A stretch of 64,000 nucleotides of DNA from Lobosporangium transversale. Lineage: Eukaryota; Mortierellomycota; Mortierellomycetes; Mortierellales; Mortierellaceae. A model generated the notes under the pieces. The model ran no database searches. It saw only the letters and a program-made list of their open reading frames with translations, and had not been told where the DNA came from. A program made the translations under genes and the position numbers. The stretch covers positions 783,033 to 847,032 of the forward strand of contig NW_019028991.1 of the NCBI RefSeq assembly GCF_002105155.1, written 5' to 3'. Below are positions 32,473 through 43,395 of this stretch, one piece after another (the first letter of the stretch is position 1; every line of letters starts with the position of its first letter).

Positions 32473-35420
32473 CCCAATGTTGGTGCAGCCATCAATTCTG
32501 CAATCTTTCCTTCTGCCTGCGAAACCAATCCTGAACATTGCTCCCATGTCTCCGGACTGATCCGGTCAATCCCACATATGAAACTGAAAGCAAGCAATGG
32601 GGCATGTAAAAATAATGTGAACAGCCCGCCAATTTGAGTCGGATCTACAAAATGAAACTGAAAACGTAAGATTACTGTAGACGCAAAGCTCATACAAAAA
32701 TTGATAATAAGGCTGCGGACTAAAATATTCGCAAAGTTACCTGGGATGGAAGGAGGGTACTCTGTTGGCGATAACAAACTCATGAATGGATGATTAAACA
32801 CTCGAGGTATTTCCTAAACAGAAAAAAAAAAAAAAAAAAAAAAAAAAAAACATCATTTCAGTCAGATTCATTGGCAATGTAAGAGCCCACTTTATATCTG
32901 CTTTATGTCAAACAAGCTTGTAGCCGGCTTACTGCAAACGCGCTGCTATTGTCACTATCAACAATTAAAAACATTGGCTTCCGCGTGAATGGAAGCAAAT
33001 CTCCTGGGTGAAGGCAGTGACTGATACTCTGCTGTTCAGGATCAGAATTGTCTAATGCCTTACGAGAGTAAGTCGCAATTCCTCCACGATAGCCTGTTAA
33101 TAGTATGGAGGGCCAGGCAGATGGAGAAAAAGAAAAAAAAGAGTCGTGTCAGAAAGATCATGAACCTTGAATACTTTGAGATACTGTATTTGAACTCTTA
33201 AGCCTATACCTTTGGCGCCTGAAAGATCTGGCACAGATCTCTTTGACCCAATTGCTGAGAAGTAAATAAGCAGCGCGCCGTCACTAGATACTTCCTATTG
33301 TTTTCGCGCATAGCCCAAAAGAGTGTTAACAATGGTTCTACGCTGCACTCACTGCTATTGAAGTGAGCTATCCTACTTCCGAAAGATTTGTACCTTAAAT
33401 GCTGTAGCAAGATAAAGCATAATCTGACTCAGCGTAGGTCGATATAGTAGGTACTTATGCGGATTCGGTCGCTTAATAATCTTTTCTGCAGTCTTTCGTT
33501 GTGGGATGCTTGTATCTTCTGAAGGCTCTTCTTTAATGGGTGGATTCGCTCCACTACTACTAGTCTCATTCGCAGCGCCTGCAGCAACAGCTGTGGCGAC
33601 AGCGCTGGGCGCGGTGTCCTTTGCAGTCGTATCGGTGCTACCCCTTGTTTGGGTCTCTCGCTCAAGTGATTGCAATATACGATACATATCAATTGTCAAC
33701 TCAGAAAATTTAATCTGATCAGAATTCCCTACAAGGATTGCTTCCTGGAGCCTGAGTTTTGTAGACGTGGGCCCTTCTTTATCTAATGCCGCAGAAATGG
33801 CTTTGCTGGTCTGTAGGCGCCTTGTCACAGGCAAGTATGATCCAGCTGAACTGACCGGATGAAGTTTTTTCTCTGCCTAGATTTTAAGAATGGAAATCCG
33901 ACTCATGTTAGTGAATTGTGATCCCTGAAAAGAGTCCATGATAGTTGCTAATTATGACGTCCATCCATACATCAGTGAAGGACTTGACTTCCTGAACAAC
34001 TAGGTTCCATTCTTTAGCGTCTGAGGGTGCGTAAACAGTAATATACTCATTAACAAGGGCCTCAAGCTCCTTTTTGAGAGTGGAGATGATATCGCGATTG
34101 TTAAGCAGCAAGCAAACAACAGTAAATCTTGCATAGTATCGAAGCTTCTTAATCATTAATTGTGGGCTAAAGCGATAATATACAGAAGATTATGTTAACA
34201 AAATGATACTGCCTTGGACTCATGGGCTCAACTATAACATTTAGTTATTACCTTTTCATTTCGGAAATTTCGCTAAAGTAGCGTCTTTCACGAATAGCAT
34301 CGTAAAAAATATATGACTCCTGCAAGTAGTTTGTTTCACTTGTGCGCAAACTAGCAATGTCACAGAGTTGTAGAGTTAAATCAGTAAACGTCGGCACCCA
34401 TACGCATGCCTCTCAGTGAAATTATCATTTATCCGGAAAGCAATGATGTTCCGGAGCTCTTTGGTAGTCGGACTTATTTAAGTGCTTCCTGACAAAACTT
34501 ACTAGTAATGATAATACAGTTGTCCGATTTTGGACGCAATCTCTCCGACTTCCCACCGCTTTAGTCCATAACTATTTTCAAGCACAAATCTATTCAGGAG
34601 GAATCCGGTAAAAAATTAATGAGATTTAGGCAGAACAGTATAGCCATAAATAAATAGGAAATCCACAAGATATGGAACAACTGACCTACCGATTCTGCTG
34701 CTGAAATCGCCATAGCTTTTTTTTTTTTTTTTTTTTTTTTGATACAACAAATCCTTGGTCAGTACAAATAGTGACAAACAAATATGTAAACACAAAGTTC
34801 GTTCGTACTCCTTCTAAATACCTACTCCATACTCACTGCTTTACCTTTGAAAAGATCTCAAATGTCTTCTGAAAGTATGGCTGCCATTGCTTTGCTCCTG
34901 TAGGTGGCAAATCTCTGTACATTTGAAGAAAATAGATGTATACATGTTTGTTTTCAGCAAGCAAAAGAAAAAAGTGTCATTGGGTTTAGAAATCTATGTG
35001 TTACAGTTACAGTGAGATACCTTAATCCGGCAAACAAGTGTTGACTTTTCTCGAGCAGATACTGAAATTCCTCTACCTGACAAAGTACAATTCCACCCAC
35101 AATTGCAATTCCGCAAAATAATAAAATAAAGAGTGAAAAGAGTATAGTCCAGGTTTAGTCGACTCTAACCGGCGTATTACATGCGTAGTTTGAAAATAAA
35201 CCCATTTACATACGACTGTCTGATTCTGACGAGCGATTGCCTCTGCAGTCACTACGTTGTTCGAAACAATGTCCTCCATGGGTGTTTGTTCTGCTGTTGG
35301 ATCATTTCCAGGAGTGCTGCTCGTAGCATTGGTGGTAGTAGCAGCAGGTATAGAAGTGCCTGGTACTGATGTTGAAGGGGCTGATGAAGCCTGTGTGGGT
35401 GCTGAAGAGGCTGATTCCAT
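31900..35420 (-). CDS. SCAI: SCAI-family protein (suppressor of cancer cell invasion homologue)
   Basis: Fourteen exons reconstructed by frame and similarity: 35214-35420, 35021-35076, 34845-34914, 34690-34715, 34503-34589, 34252-34350, 33971-34166, 33394-33876, 33210-33294, 32933-33093, 32741-32813, 32474-32644, 32232-32374 and 31900-32085; 680 aa. Conserved blocks run through the whole family length: EEFQYLLEKSQHLFAGLRDLP, KQWQPYFQKTFE, LWRFQQQNR, NSYGLKRWEVGEIASKIGQL, KKLRYYARF, WNLVVQEV, QIKFSELTIDMYRILQSLER, NPHKYLLYRPT, DGALLIYFSAIG, CLHPGDLLPFTRKPMFLIVD, LLSPTEYP, GGLFTLFLHAPLLAFSF and LRRFLQDEFLRQFMIRF. In animals SCAI is a nuclear repressor and 53BP1 partner; the fungal function is not established. 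Exon 4 is a 26-nt microexon preceded by an A24-AG acceptor. The low-complexity N-terminus and the NTDNNNTDNNNA tail are unconserved. Confidence 0.92.
34717..34740. repeat. T24 homopolymer (A24 in SCAI sense) at a 3' splice site
   Basis: On the coding strand this is an A-run whose last base plus the next G forms the AG acceptor of SCAI exon 4. The exon encodes the conserved LWRFQQQNR block, so the acceptor is firmly placed. Confidence 0.85.
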
Positions 35421-36096
35421 GTTCTTGTCTTCCTGTTGACACTAAGTGAAAAATGTCGTATGAAGGAAACAAGCTGTTGTGGTGGCAAAACAAGCCAAAA
35501 GACAACTGGACAGGCGAAATCCAACCTCACGACATCGATTGCCTCGGCTTGACGCGTGTGCCACGCGCGTGTGACTGCTTAGTGAGTCCTTGCATTTCCT
35601 TACAACCATGCTCAACACCATGCCTTCTTTCTCGCTCTTGACCTTCTGGAAGGGAAGCCGACGACAGCATATCAACTGCTTGAGCGGCATAGTTACCTCT
35701 CCTACTTTTAGTTTGTAGTGCTACATCTCGACATGCATACTATAATTTATAGGTTCGAAGGACCTAGGGAATGGGCGAAGCTCGATTGAGTCCGTTTAAG
35801 TATGACCTCAGAAGCTGGCATGACATGGAATGTATCCACAAATGATGTACAAATAGGTGCTTAGAGAAGGGACAACCTATATCAAGCAAACTATCATTAA
35901 GGTTATTTGGTACAAGGATGATTCGAAAGTCGCCTCTGGTCCAGGTCGCAACCTGGGCTGCTTTTTATATTCCCTCGGCGCTCAATATTTTAACGACAAG
36001 ACTCTAAATCTTCATCTTTATTTTTAATCTTCTCTTGCAACCATTGCCTCTCATCACATACTTTCGAATCTACCCTACACAGAATCCATAACAAAT
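35421..36096. other. Intergenic, divergent SCAI / aspartic protease
   Basis: 676 bp. Contains a GC-rich ACGCGTGTGCCACGCGCGTG stretch near 35552-35572. No gene supported; overlapping small frames are judged spurious. Confidence 0.5.
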
Positions 36097-38158
36097 ATGA
36101 AATTAGTCCCTATCACAACAACTTTTGCACCTACACCCCACTCTGCTGGAGCCAGATCACCATGTCTAAAATCTGCTACACCAGCTTCACTCTCACGTCC
36201 ACGACGAACAGGGACGATCATCAACCTTATCCGTGCACTGTCCCTTGTATTTTCTATCACGGCTGCTATCGCTGTGTTCATTGTCTGGGCTGGAGTGCCG
36301 GCCGTATTAATATTACGAAACAGCTATGCCGAAGAAACTATTACCACGCCCGCGTCTTTCCCTACATTCCAATTTAAATACCATAATCAATTCGAAGCGC
36401 CGCCTATGATCGACCTGCTAACCAATTTGAAGGGACCAGAGCTCGAAATACAGAAATATGAAGTCGCCAATACCAATGAGCTGACAGATACTTCAGTACA
36501 TTGTGGATGTGACACGCTCTGCCAGAACAAAAACCTGATGGATGCACTGGCAAAAATCACCATCTCTAAGAGACGCTACTCAACACGATCTGATATATCC
36601 CCTTTTATTCCTCTATCCCACAATATGCAGTTGATGAATGAAGAGGATTCTATTCGGAAGCGTACAGCTACTTTCATGAAGCGATCCAACGTCTATCCAG
36701 AACGTGAAGCAGACAAATCCGCTAAGATGAAAACAGGAGAGAAACATCGTAGCAAAGGCAAACCCACCCAAGGCGATATTAACAAGAACGAGCACAGTAA
36801 AAGCAATAACAGTGACCACCGCCATACCAAGGATAACGAGGGTAAGGCAAAGAGGTCGAAGACAGCAGAAAAGCATAAAATGTCAGCTAAGGAAGTGCAT
36901 CAAGAAGAAAGTGGATATGAGGACCATACTCCTCAGGCTTTCATCAAACTTAACACAATTGGCGCTGTCAGTGGTTACTATGGTCGAGTTGAAATCGGCA
37001 ACCCTGGACAATATTTTGATGTTGTCTTTGATACAGGCTCTAGCGACCTCTGGATCCCCTCAATCAAATGTATTGAGGATGGCTGCATCAACCATCAACG
37101 TTACAATAGTCAAAGGTCCTCCAGCCACAAAAGTATCAGCCCGCCGAGCTCTTTTGAGATCGAATATGGGACAGGTGAGGTCTCTGGTCTGATTTCAGAG
37201 GACATTGTCACCATTGGCGGCATCACAAGCAAGAAACCTGTCCGGTTTGCGGAAAGTACCAGCACGAGCTCAATATTTGAGCACGCAGTTTTTGATGGTG
37301 TCTTTGGACTCGGGTATCAAGAAATGAGTAGCTCACATGAACGTCCTCCATTCTTAGCCATGCTGGAACAGCATGCTATTAAACGCGGCATGTTTGGTTT
37401 CTATATGGGTAAAGGCTATGGTGAACTTGCTCTTGGAGGATACGACCAGTCAAAGGTTGAGGGAAACCAAATTACGTGGTCCAAAGTGGTAAAGAAGGGC
37501 TATTGGGAAATTATGATGGAGAAAGTCGAATTGAATCAAGACGATATCTTAAAAAAGCCTGTTCATGCTATTGTTGATACCGGTAAGTACTCTGTCGGCC
37601 ATAAGCATTGGCATGAGTATCCAAGTGACCTTCTCTATCCATGAAGATGTCTATGTCTGCTGATTATTGCCACTTTATTTTAATAGGCACGACTCAAATC
37701 ATCATGCCTGTCAATCTAGCCCGTCATCTGCATTCAAAAGTCCTCCCTGGTGCTGCTCATATCCACGATAACATTTATTCACTTCCATGTGATCATAAGG
37801 ACCTTCCTACACTTCGAATTCAAATCTCTGGAGCAATGTTTGATGTTCCCCCAAGCCTGTATGTTCTTCAGCAGATTGCTCCAGGTCGTTGTATGAGTGG
37901 ATTTGCAGGTGAAGAAGTAGATGGCACAGCATGGATCCTCGGCGACGTCTTCTTGCGTAGTATATATTCGGTAAATCAGAATTACACGAACGACAGTGAT
38001 TGCTTTGACTTGATATTTGATTATGTTTCTTTGATGTTGTGCCTAAACAATGCACCTGATTAATCTTTTTCTTTTTTCTTTGTTTCCATGTGGCTGTGTG
38101 TAAGATCTACGATTTTGACAACAATCGCGTTGGCTTTGGCAGACTGAACTCGACCTGA
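36097..38158 (+). CDS. Membrane-anchored pepsin-like aspartic protease (A1 family)
   Basis: Exons 36097-37582, 37687-37970 and 38105-38158; 607 aa. Both catalytic motifs are present: DTGSSDLWIP (Asp312) and VDTGTTQIIMP (Asp494), the second codon split by intron 1. Also present are the flap region EYGTGEVSG, GVFGLGYQEM, and the C-terminal GDVFLRSIYSIYDFDNNRVGFG recovered by splicing the last small exon. Instead of a cleavable signal peptide the N-terminus has ~38 basic residues, then a single hydrophobic segment (about 41-73), so it reads as a type II membrane protein. A long Lys/Ser/His-rich propeptide-like stretch (about 200-285) precedes the catalytic core. Cys pairs HCGCDTLC near 132-139 are unusual. 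Likely vacuolar or cell-surface; substrate unknown. Confidence 0.92.
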
Positions 38159-38278
38159 CTCGTGAGGCTCAATGATGGCTAAAAGACTATGAAAAACAAA
38201 ATAAATATTCTCCTCACCGTGCTTTGTTCTTGACAACACTTCTAACGAGCACTAGTACTTTCTATGAGCCCCCTGTCT

Positions 38279-38315
<37 letters not shown>

Positions 38316-38717
38316 CTGAAATAACCTTCAGACCTATCCTGAACCTTGTGGCCGTTTTTTTTCTTTTTTGTGCTCAATGTATTGTCATGCTGCCTGTGTC
38401 TGATAGGGATCTTTTACTCTTGAAAGAAACCCCTTCTTCCTCTTTCACATTTTAGCCTTTAAAAAGGTTATTTGGCCGCCTCCAATGAAAATAAGCTATT
38501 TTACTGTCCGTATGTCTTCACTCCACTCTTCACCTCTTCACTTCACTCTTCCTTCTCTTCTTCTAGTTCATCGTCATCCGCCCATTTTTTAATCCATATA
38601 TTTATTTATACATATTTTTAAAACTTCTTCGCTGCTGGGGTTGTGTACCTCTTCCCCAATTAAGCTTTTAGTCCGCCATAAAAAAAGTCCCCCTAGACTT
38701 CTGGTAGCACACTCATC
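38159..38717. other. Intergenic / promoter of the glycosyltransferase gene
   Basis: 559 bp with T31 at 38281-38311 and a C/T-rich block (about 38515-38580) upstream of the next gene. No gene seen. Confidence 0.5.
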
Positions 38718-39690
38718 ATGAACAGAAGCGGGTCTAGTAATTCATTGCCATTCTACTTTAATGGCCCGTCCTCATCCTCCTCTAGAAGACCAGGCCTTGT
38801 CTCAACTGCATCCTCATCTTCCATTCCTCCCAGCAACAACAAACGATTTCAACCCGCAAAGTTCTTTCTCCTTCTAAGTCTCTGTGTTGTCTCACTTTTA
38901 GTCCTTAGTAAAGTATCTACACCTCAGGAAGACAGCATTGTCGATGAACCATCCAATGTCAAGGACACCAACGATGAAGTTGAGCGTGGGCTCATTGTTC
39001 AACAGATCATGGAAACTCGTAAATCAGCCTACTCATTCGAAGACTTTACAGAGGAAGGTCTAGCCCGACCTGGAAATGAGCATCTCTTGCCGACAACTGC
39101 TGTATTACTTGGCTGGAAGCGTACTCAAGGATTAAAATTGATTGTCAGTTATTTAGTCCGTTATCCATTCATTAAACAGATCATTGTCTGGAACAATAAC
39201 CGAGACATAAAACTGTCTCGTAGGGACTTTGAGATGGATCCGAGTTATGGCCCGCTACCGGAACTGCAGGTTTACAATGCCGCAGAGAACCTACACGACT
39301 TTGCGAAATACATGTCATGCTCGCTTGCCAAATATGAGCATTGTTATTTCCAAGATGATGATTGGCTCAATACCCATATGGATGCACTCTACACCAATTT
39401 TTTGACCAGTCCAAACTTGATCCACACCAATACCTTGCCATTAATTCAGATGGAGCACCGTCGATGGACCTTTACCAATGAGGGTATGTTTCTTTTTCAA
39501 TCTACAACGACTGAAGAGATCAATCAGTTGACTGGTACAAACTGCCATGGGTTCACTGCATTTTTCCCAATATACATACTGCACAAGGTTCAAATGCCTA
39601 AAAAAAAATCTTGCAGCATCGAATTAGATATTGATATCCATAGTGATCCTTAATTTCGGACGCTGTGGAGCCTTTTCTTACTTCCCACTA

Positions 39691-39728
<38 letters not shown>

Positions 39729-40968
39729 CAACCTCAACTAGACTATAATATGCATGCTGGATTCTCATGGATGGGTACAGGATCGTATGTGTCTCGAGCC
39801 AAGGCACAACGGTTGCTTGAACAACGTGGCAACACTACACTCTCAAAGGAGCGGTTTAAAGTGATCGATATGTACTTTTCGATTTGGACAAATCAGTATC
39901 CTTATCAATTGGTCAATTATCTCACTCCACTCGATCAGAAGAATGGTTGGAGCACAGAAGGTGTCAACGACCATTGGAGCATTGTCTTTAGGAATATGGT
40001 AATACTTCAAATTCTATTGCCGACTGTAGCGTCTAGGAGAAGAACTATGTGGTCTTTTATGATTTCTTAACAGACATACCTATATTTCTGGTTAATGTCG
40101 ATCTATAATAGCTGGATGCTGCTGATCGCTTATACTCAGCTTTACTGGCGAGCTTCGCAAATCCTGGCAAGAGTCCTTTTGTGCGAGAAGAGGAGGAGCC
40201 ATATGTCCAAGATAGACACACTAGGTATGTTTTTGACTTTGTGCAACCCATTCTTTTTGATGATTTAATACAACATAAGCAAGCATCATACTAAAAAAGG
40301 AAATTTGTGCCTCTGTGACATGTATTTAGAGCACCATGCTTCAATGATAAATGTCTTTTTATGACCAGCCTGGATCCCTTCCCTAATCCCAAGGAAGTAG
40401 TTTTCAAGGGTGACCTACAAACGATTGATGAGCAAAATGCAAAGTTCATGGAATTGGATTATCCCACGACAGAATTCTGGAGAACGTTTGCATATATCCA
40501 TGCAGTCGATAATGATCCCCTGACCTGCTGGAATAGTTTTAAAGTGCCTCAGAAGGGTGATTCATTTGGTCTTCGATTCGTGAAGCCGACGATACTTACT
40601 TATCTTACCATTACATCCTCAAAAGGCCTGACAAGTCTAGAAGGACAAATCACCGTGTTGGCTTCAGATCACTACGGTGATCAATGGGTGAGTATATATA
40701 CTGTGTAAGATTTTTTCTGTCTAAAGATTATTCTAGCATCGGTTAACCTTTTTTTTTTTTTTTTTTTTTTTTTATCGGGACAAAGACGACATGCCAACAC
40801 ACGGCACGATACCCATTCGCTCACACAATGACATTGGATCTTGCATGCCCGCTTATTTCAACGATGCTACCCGAAGGAGCTGTCTATCAAATCAAGGTGC
40901 AACTAGAGATCGGTATGGAAAAGACTTTAGAGATTTGTGGTATGGATGCAGGCGGCATGGTCCTTTAA
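38718..40968 (+). CDS. Putative Golgi type II membrane glycosyltransferase
   Basis: Five exons: 38718-39483, 39742-39998, 40112-40224, 40369-40687 and 40786-40968; 545 aa. There is a short Ser-rich cytosolic tail, one membrane anchor (about 48-65), then a stem. The first part of the lumenal region has a GT-A-like pattern: TTAVLLGWKRTQGLKLIVSY, IIVWNNN (beta strand then Asn-rich turn, as in exostosin/GT64 enzymes), and CYFQDDDW with Asp213-215 as candidate metal-binding DXD. The C-terminal third (FWRTFAYIHAVDNDPLTCWNS onward) resembles a discoidin-like beta domain with LTITSSKGL; this is inference. The exact family is not recognised. Introns 1 and 4 contain T-runs of more than 20. Confidence 0.7.
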
Positions 40969-41151
40969 GTGGATATAAAAGAAAACGCAGTTGGTGCAAT
41001 ATCATTCCTTTATTGTTACATATGGTTTATTTATTCACATTAAATAGTAATATCTCATTTATAAAAGGGAAAAAGAAAAAGAAAAAAAAAAAAAAAAAAA
41101 AAAAAAAAGTATTAACTATTGAAGCATAATGTTCTGGTTCCAGTGTAGCAA

Positions 41152-43236
41152 CTAATTTGTTCCTGTGTGAATACAGTCAAAAATGATATTCGAGAAAGCT
41201 CTCTTGACTACCCGTAAATCCATACCCAAACTGCGATCAAAAGCCATAACTTTAAGTTTGGGCATCATTTGCACCAGTGCACTGGCCATGTGCTCACTCA
41301 AATAATGCTCCTCCTTAATGAAATTATAGGTGGGACTGTCATCATAGATGTAGAGAAATTCAACTGCAGGGAAGTGACGGAAGGTCTTATCCGGGATCAA
41401 GTTGACAATGCGCTCTACATCATCGTATTGCAGTTGCTGCTGTTGATCGGCTACCCAAGTTGGAGTATAGTACATAGTCCTCAGTTCATTCTCTGGCCCA
41501 TAGCCTGAATCTAGAGTGTTTGCATAAGCGACACCATACATATTGTAGTTGGGCCGTCTTCGAATCTTAATGGTCGCTGGACTAAAGATTGTGTATGGAT
41601 AACCGGTCCTTCCTTGTGTAATGTCGCTACTCATCTGTGGATCACCTAGATCCATCCAGGTTTCTTCCAACCTAGCATCTTGAACTTGACGATGACTTAA
41701 CTCAAGCTGCCTCAACTGTGGTAGCCTCTGAACACGATCGAAGAAGAGCTGATGGCACTTGAGGCTACCAAACTCAAGCTGGGTTAAGTTCAAGGACTTG
41801 AGTGTGCTTTGACTGGCGAACTCTGGCAGCGCCAGATAGGGGACCTTTTCATTCTCAAAGTATTTCAATAGATCCTCATGGCTCTCACATGAGACGCCAT
41901 AGAGGCTACCGCGGAGCGTCAAATGTTCTAATCCTGTCATTGTCGTCATGAGCTTGAAAAGGAACATATAGTTGTTGATACTGATGTCCAACACAGTGAT
42001 AGAATGAGCGCCGTCCCACCTTAGGCCGACACTCTGGATCGAATCTAATGAAACTCTACCCAGTGAAAGCTTTAAACATGGAATATTAAGCAATGGGCCA
42101 TCCAGGAGCACTTTGCTATAATCGCTGTCATCGTCAGTGGCAGGTTCAAAGCTGAAGGCCCGCAGCCGTGAGCAAAAGATTGTGAGCGTTTGAATGCAAT
42201 TGTCAAGAGTTCCAGCTATTGTTTTAACTGACTGGAAAGTAACTTCGCGAAGATTTGAGCATGACTGAAGGATTTGGTCCAATAATCCGTCATATGTCTC
42301 ACAACAGGAGATGTCAAGCCGCTTTAATGACGGCACTGGTAGTGGTATTGATGTAACGGTTGGTGTGTTATCTGTCATTTCCTGTATTCCTTCAATGGCG
42401 AAGTACATCTCCCTCATATTCTCCAACACCACATCCTGAATATCGGGTATAGTGTCTATGAGTCGTCGACTCTCCCATGCGACCGACAATGAATCTAAGG
42501 TTGGACACTCCCGTGCAACTTGCATGAGTAAATCCCAGCTGCATGACCAGTTCCTGCGAAGAATATAGTTTTTAGTGGGCAACCCACCGTTGACTGTCAG
42601 TCTCTGAAGCCTTGATATTTTAGTGACGCACCAAAGCACCTCTGGTTTGAGTTTCTCATCTGCAAGTGAGATGGTAAGGTCTGTAATGAATGGTAATTTT
42701 GTGAGGAGGCTGTCCAGTAGTGTCGTACGAGTTTCATGTTGTAATCCGAATGGTTTTCCCAGCGAAGGGTTACCATCGCCTTTGAGCATCACTATTGCAT
42801 CCACATCCACAAGGCTAGGTGAGAAGAGTTTAAGATGTAGCTCTGACACATTTTGACATCGTTCTGCTACGTAGCTGACGGTGCCTCTTGTGTCTTGTGG
42901 GTCGTAGATGGACAGCGTCAAACGCTTGGCTGCAAGTCCATTACGGAAAATAATCTGGCGATCGTCTTGCTCTGGATTTGCGTCAATATAGATGTTTTCC
43001 CATAAATAAGGTCCAAAGGCTTTCCACCATAGACGATTGACTAAAACCATAGTCTTGAGGTCATGACCGCGGAGCTCTCGCCGGATAATATATGTGATTT
43101 CAGAGACATTTAAGGCTTGATACATAAACGTGTGTGTCAGAAATGAAGAGGAAGAAGCTGATGATGATGAAGAAGGGGGATCGTTTGTCGTCTTTACATC
43201 GGATTTGTCCTCAAATATTGAGTCAAGCAACATCAT
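41152..43236 (-). CDS. F-box / leucine-rich-repeat-like protein
   Basis: Single exon; start taken at the first of two adjacent ATGs (43236, 694 aa), as the longer frame from 43290 adds a segment with no similarity. An F-box-like helix bundle lies at about 40-85 (ALNVSEITYIIRRELRGHDL, then MVLVNRLWWKAFGPYLWENI). The rest is a run of degenerate leucine-rich repeats (for example LKRLDISCC, LREVTFQSV, LEHLTLRGS, LKSLNLTQL, LRQLELSHR). Such genes are highly expanded in Mortierellaceae. Predicted role: substrate adaptor of an SCF ubiquitin ligase; target unknown. Convergent with the glycosyltransferase (183 bp apart). Confidence 0.85.
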   Translation of the reverse strand: MMLLDSIFEDKSDVKTTNDPPSSSSSASSSSFLTHTFMYQALNVSEITYIIRRELRGHDLKTMVLVNRLWWKAFGPYLWENIYIDANPEQDDRQIIFRNGLAAKRLTLSIYDPQDTRGTVSYVAERCQNVSELHLKLFSPSLVDVDAIVMLKGDGNPSLGKPFGLQHETRTTLLDSLLTKLPFITDLTISLADEKLKPEVLWCVTKISRLQRLTVNGGLPTKNYILRRNWSCSWDLLMQVARECPTLDSLSVAWESRRLIDTIPDIQDVVLENMREMYFAIEGIQEMTDNTPTVTSIPLPVPSLKRLDISCCETYDGLLDQILQSCSNLREVTFQSVKTIAGTLDNCIQTLTIFCSRLRAFSFEPATDDDSDYSKVLLDGPLLNIPCLKLSLGRVSLDSIQSVGLRWDGAHSITVLDISINNYMFLFKLMTTMTGLEHLTLRGSLYGVSCESHEDLLKYFENEKVPYLALPEFASQSTLKSLNLTQLEFGSLKCHQLFFDRVQRLPQLRQLELSHRQVQDARLEETWMDLGDPQMSSDITQGRTGYPYTIFSPATIKIRRRPNYNMYGVAYANTLDSGYGPENELRTMYYTPTWVADQQQQLQYDDVERIVNLIPDKTFRHFPAVEFLYIYDDSPTYNFIKEEHYLSEHMASALVQMMPKLKVMAFDRSLGMDLRVVKRAFSNIIFDCIHTGTN

Positions 43237-43360
43237 GAAGAGAAGGGAGGAGAGGAAGGGGGAATTAGAGTGAATATATCCATATTGCAAGAAGTTGTTT
43301 TATCTTGAACGCCCTTTTTATTTGGCAAATTACTTGGCTGCGGCCTTCCTGTCTTGTAGG

Positions 43361-43395
<35 letters not shown>

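Noticed and set aside
35735-35775. tRNA-like GGTTCGAAGG
   Set aside because: The flanks do not form a 5-bp T stem and no cloverleaf could be drawn.
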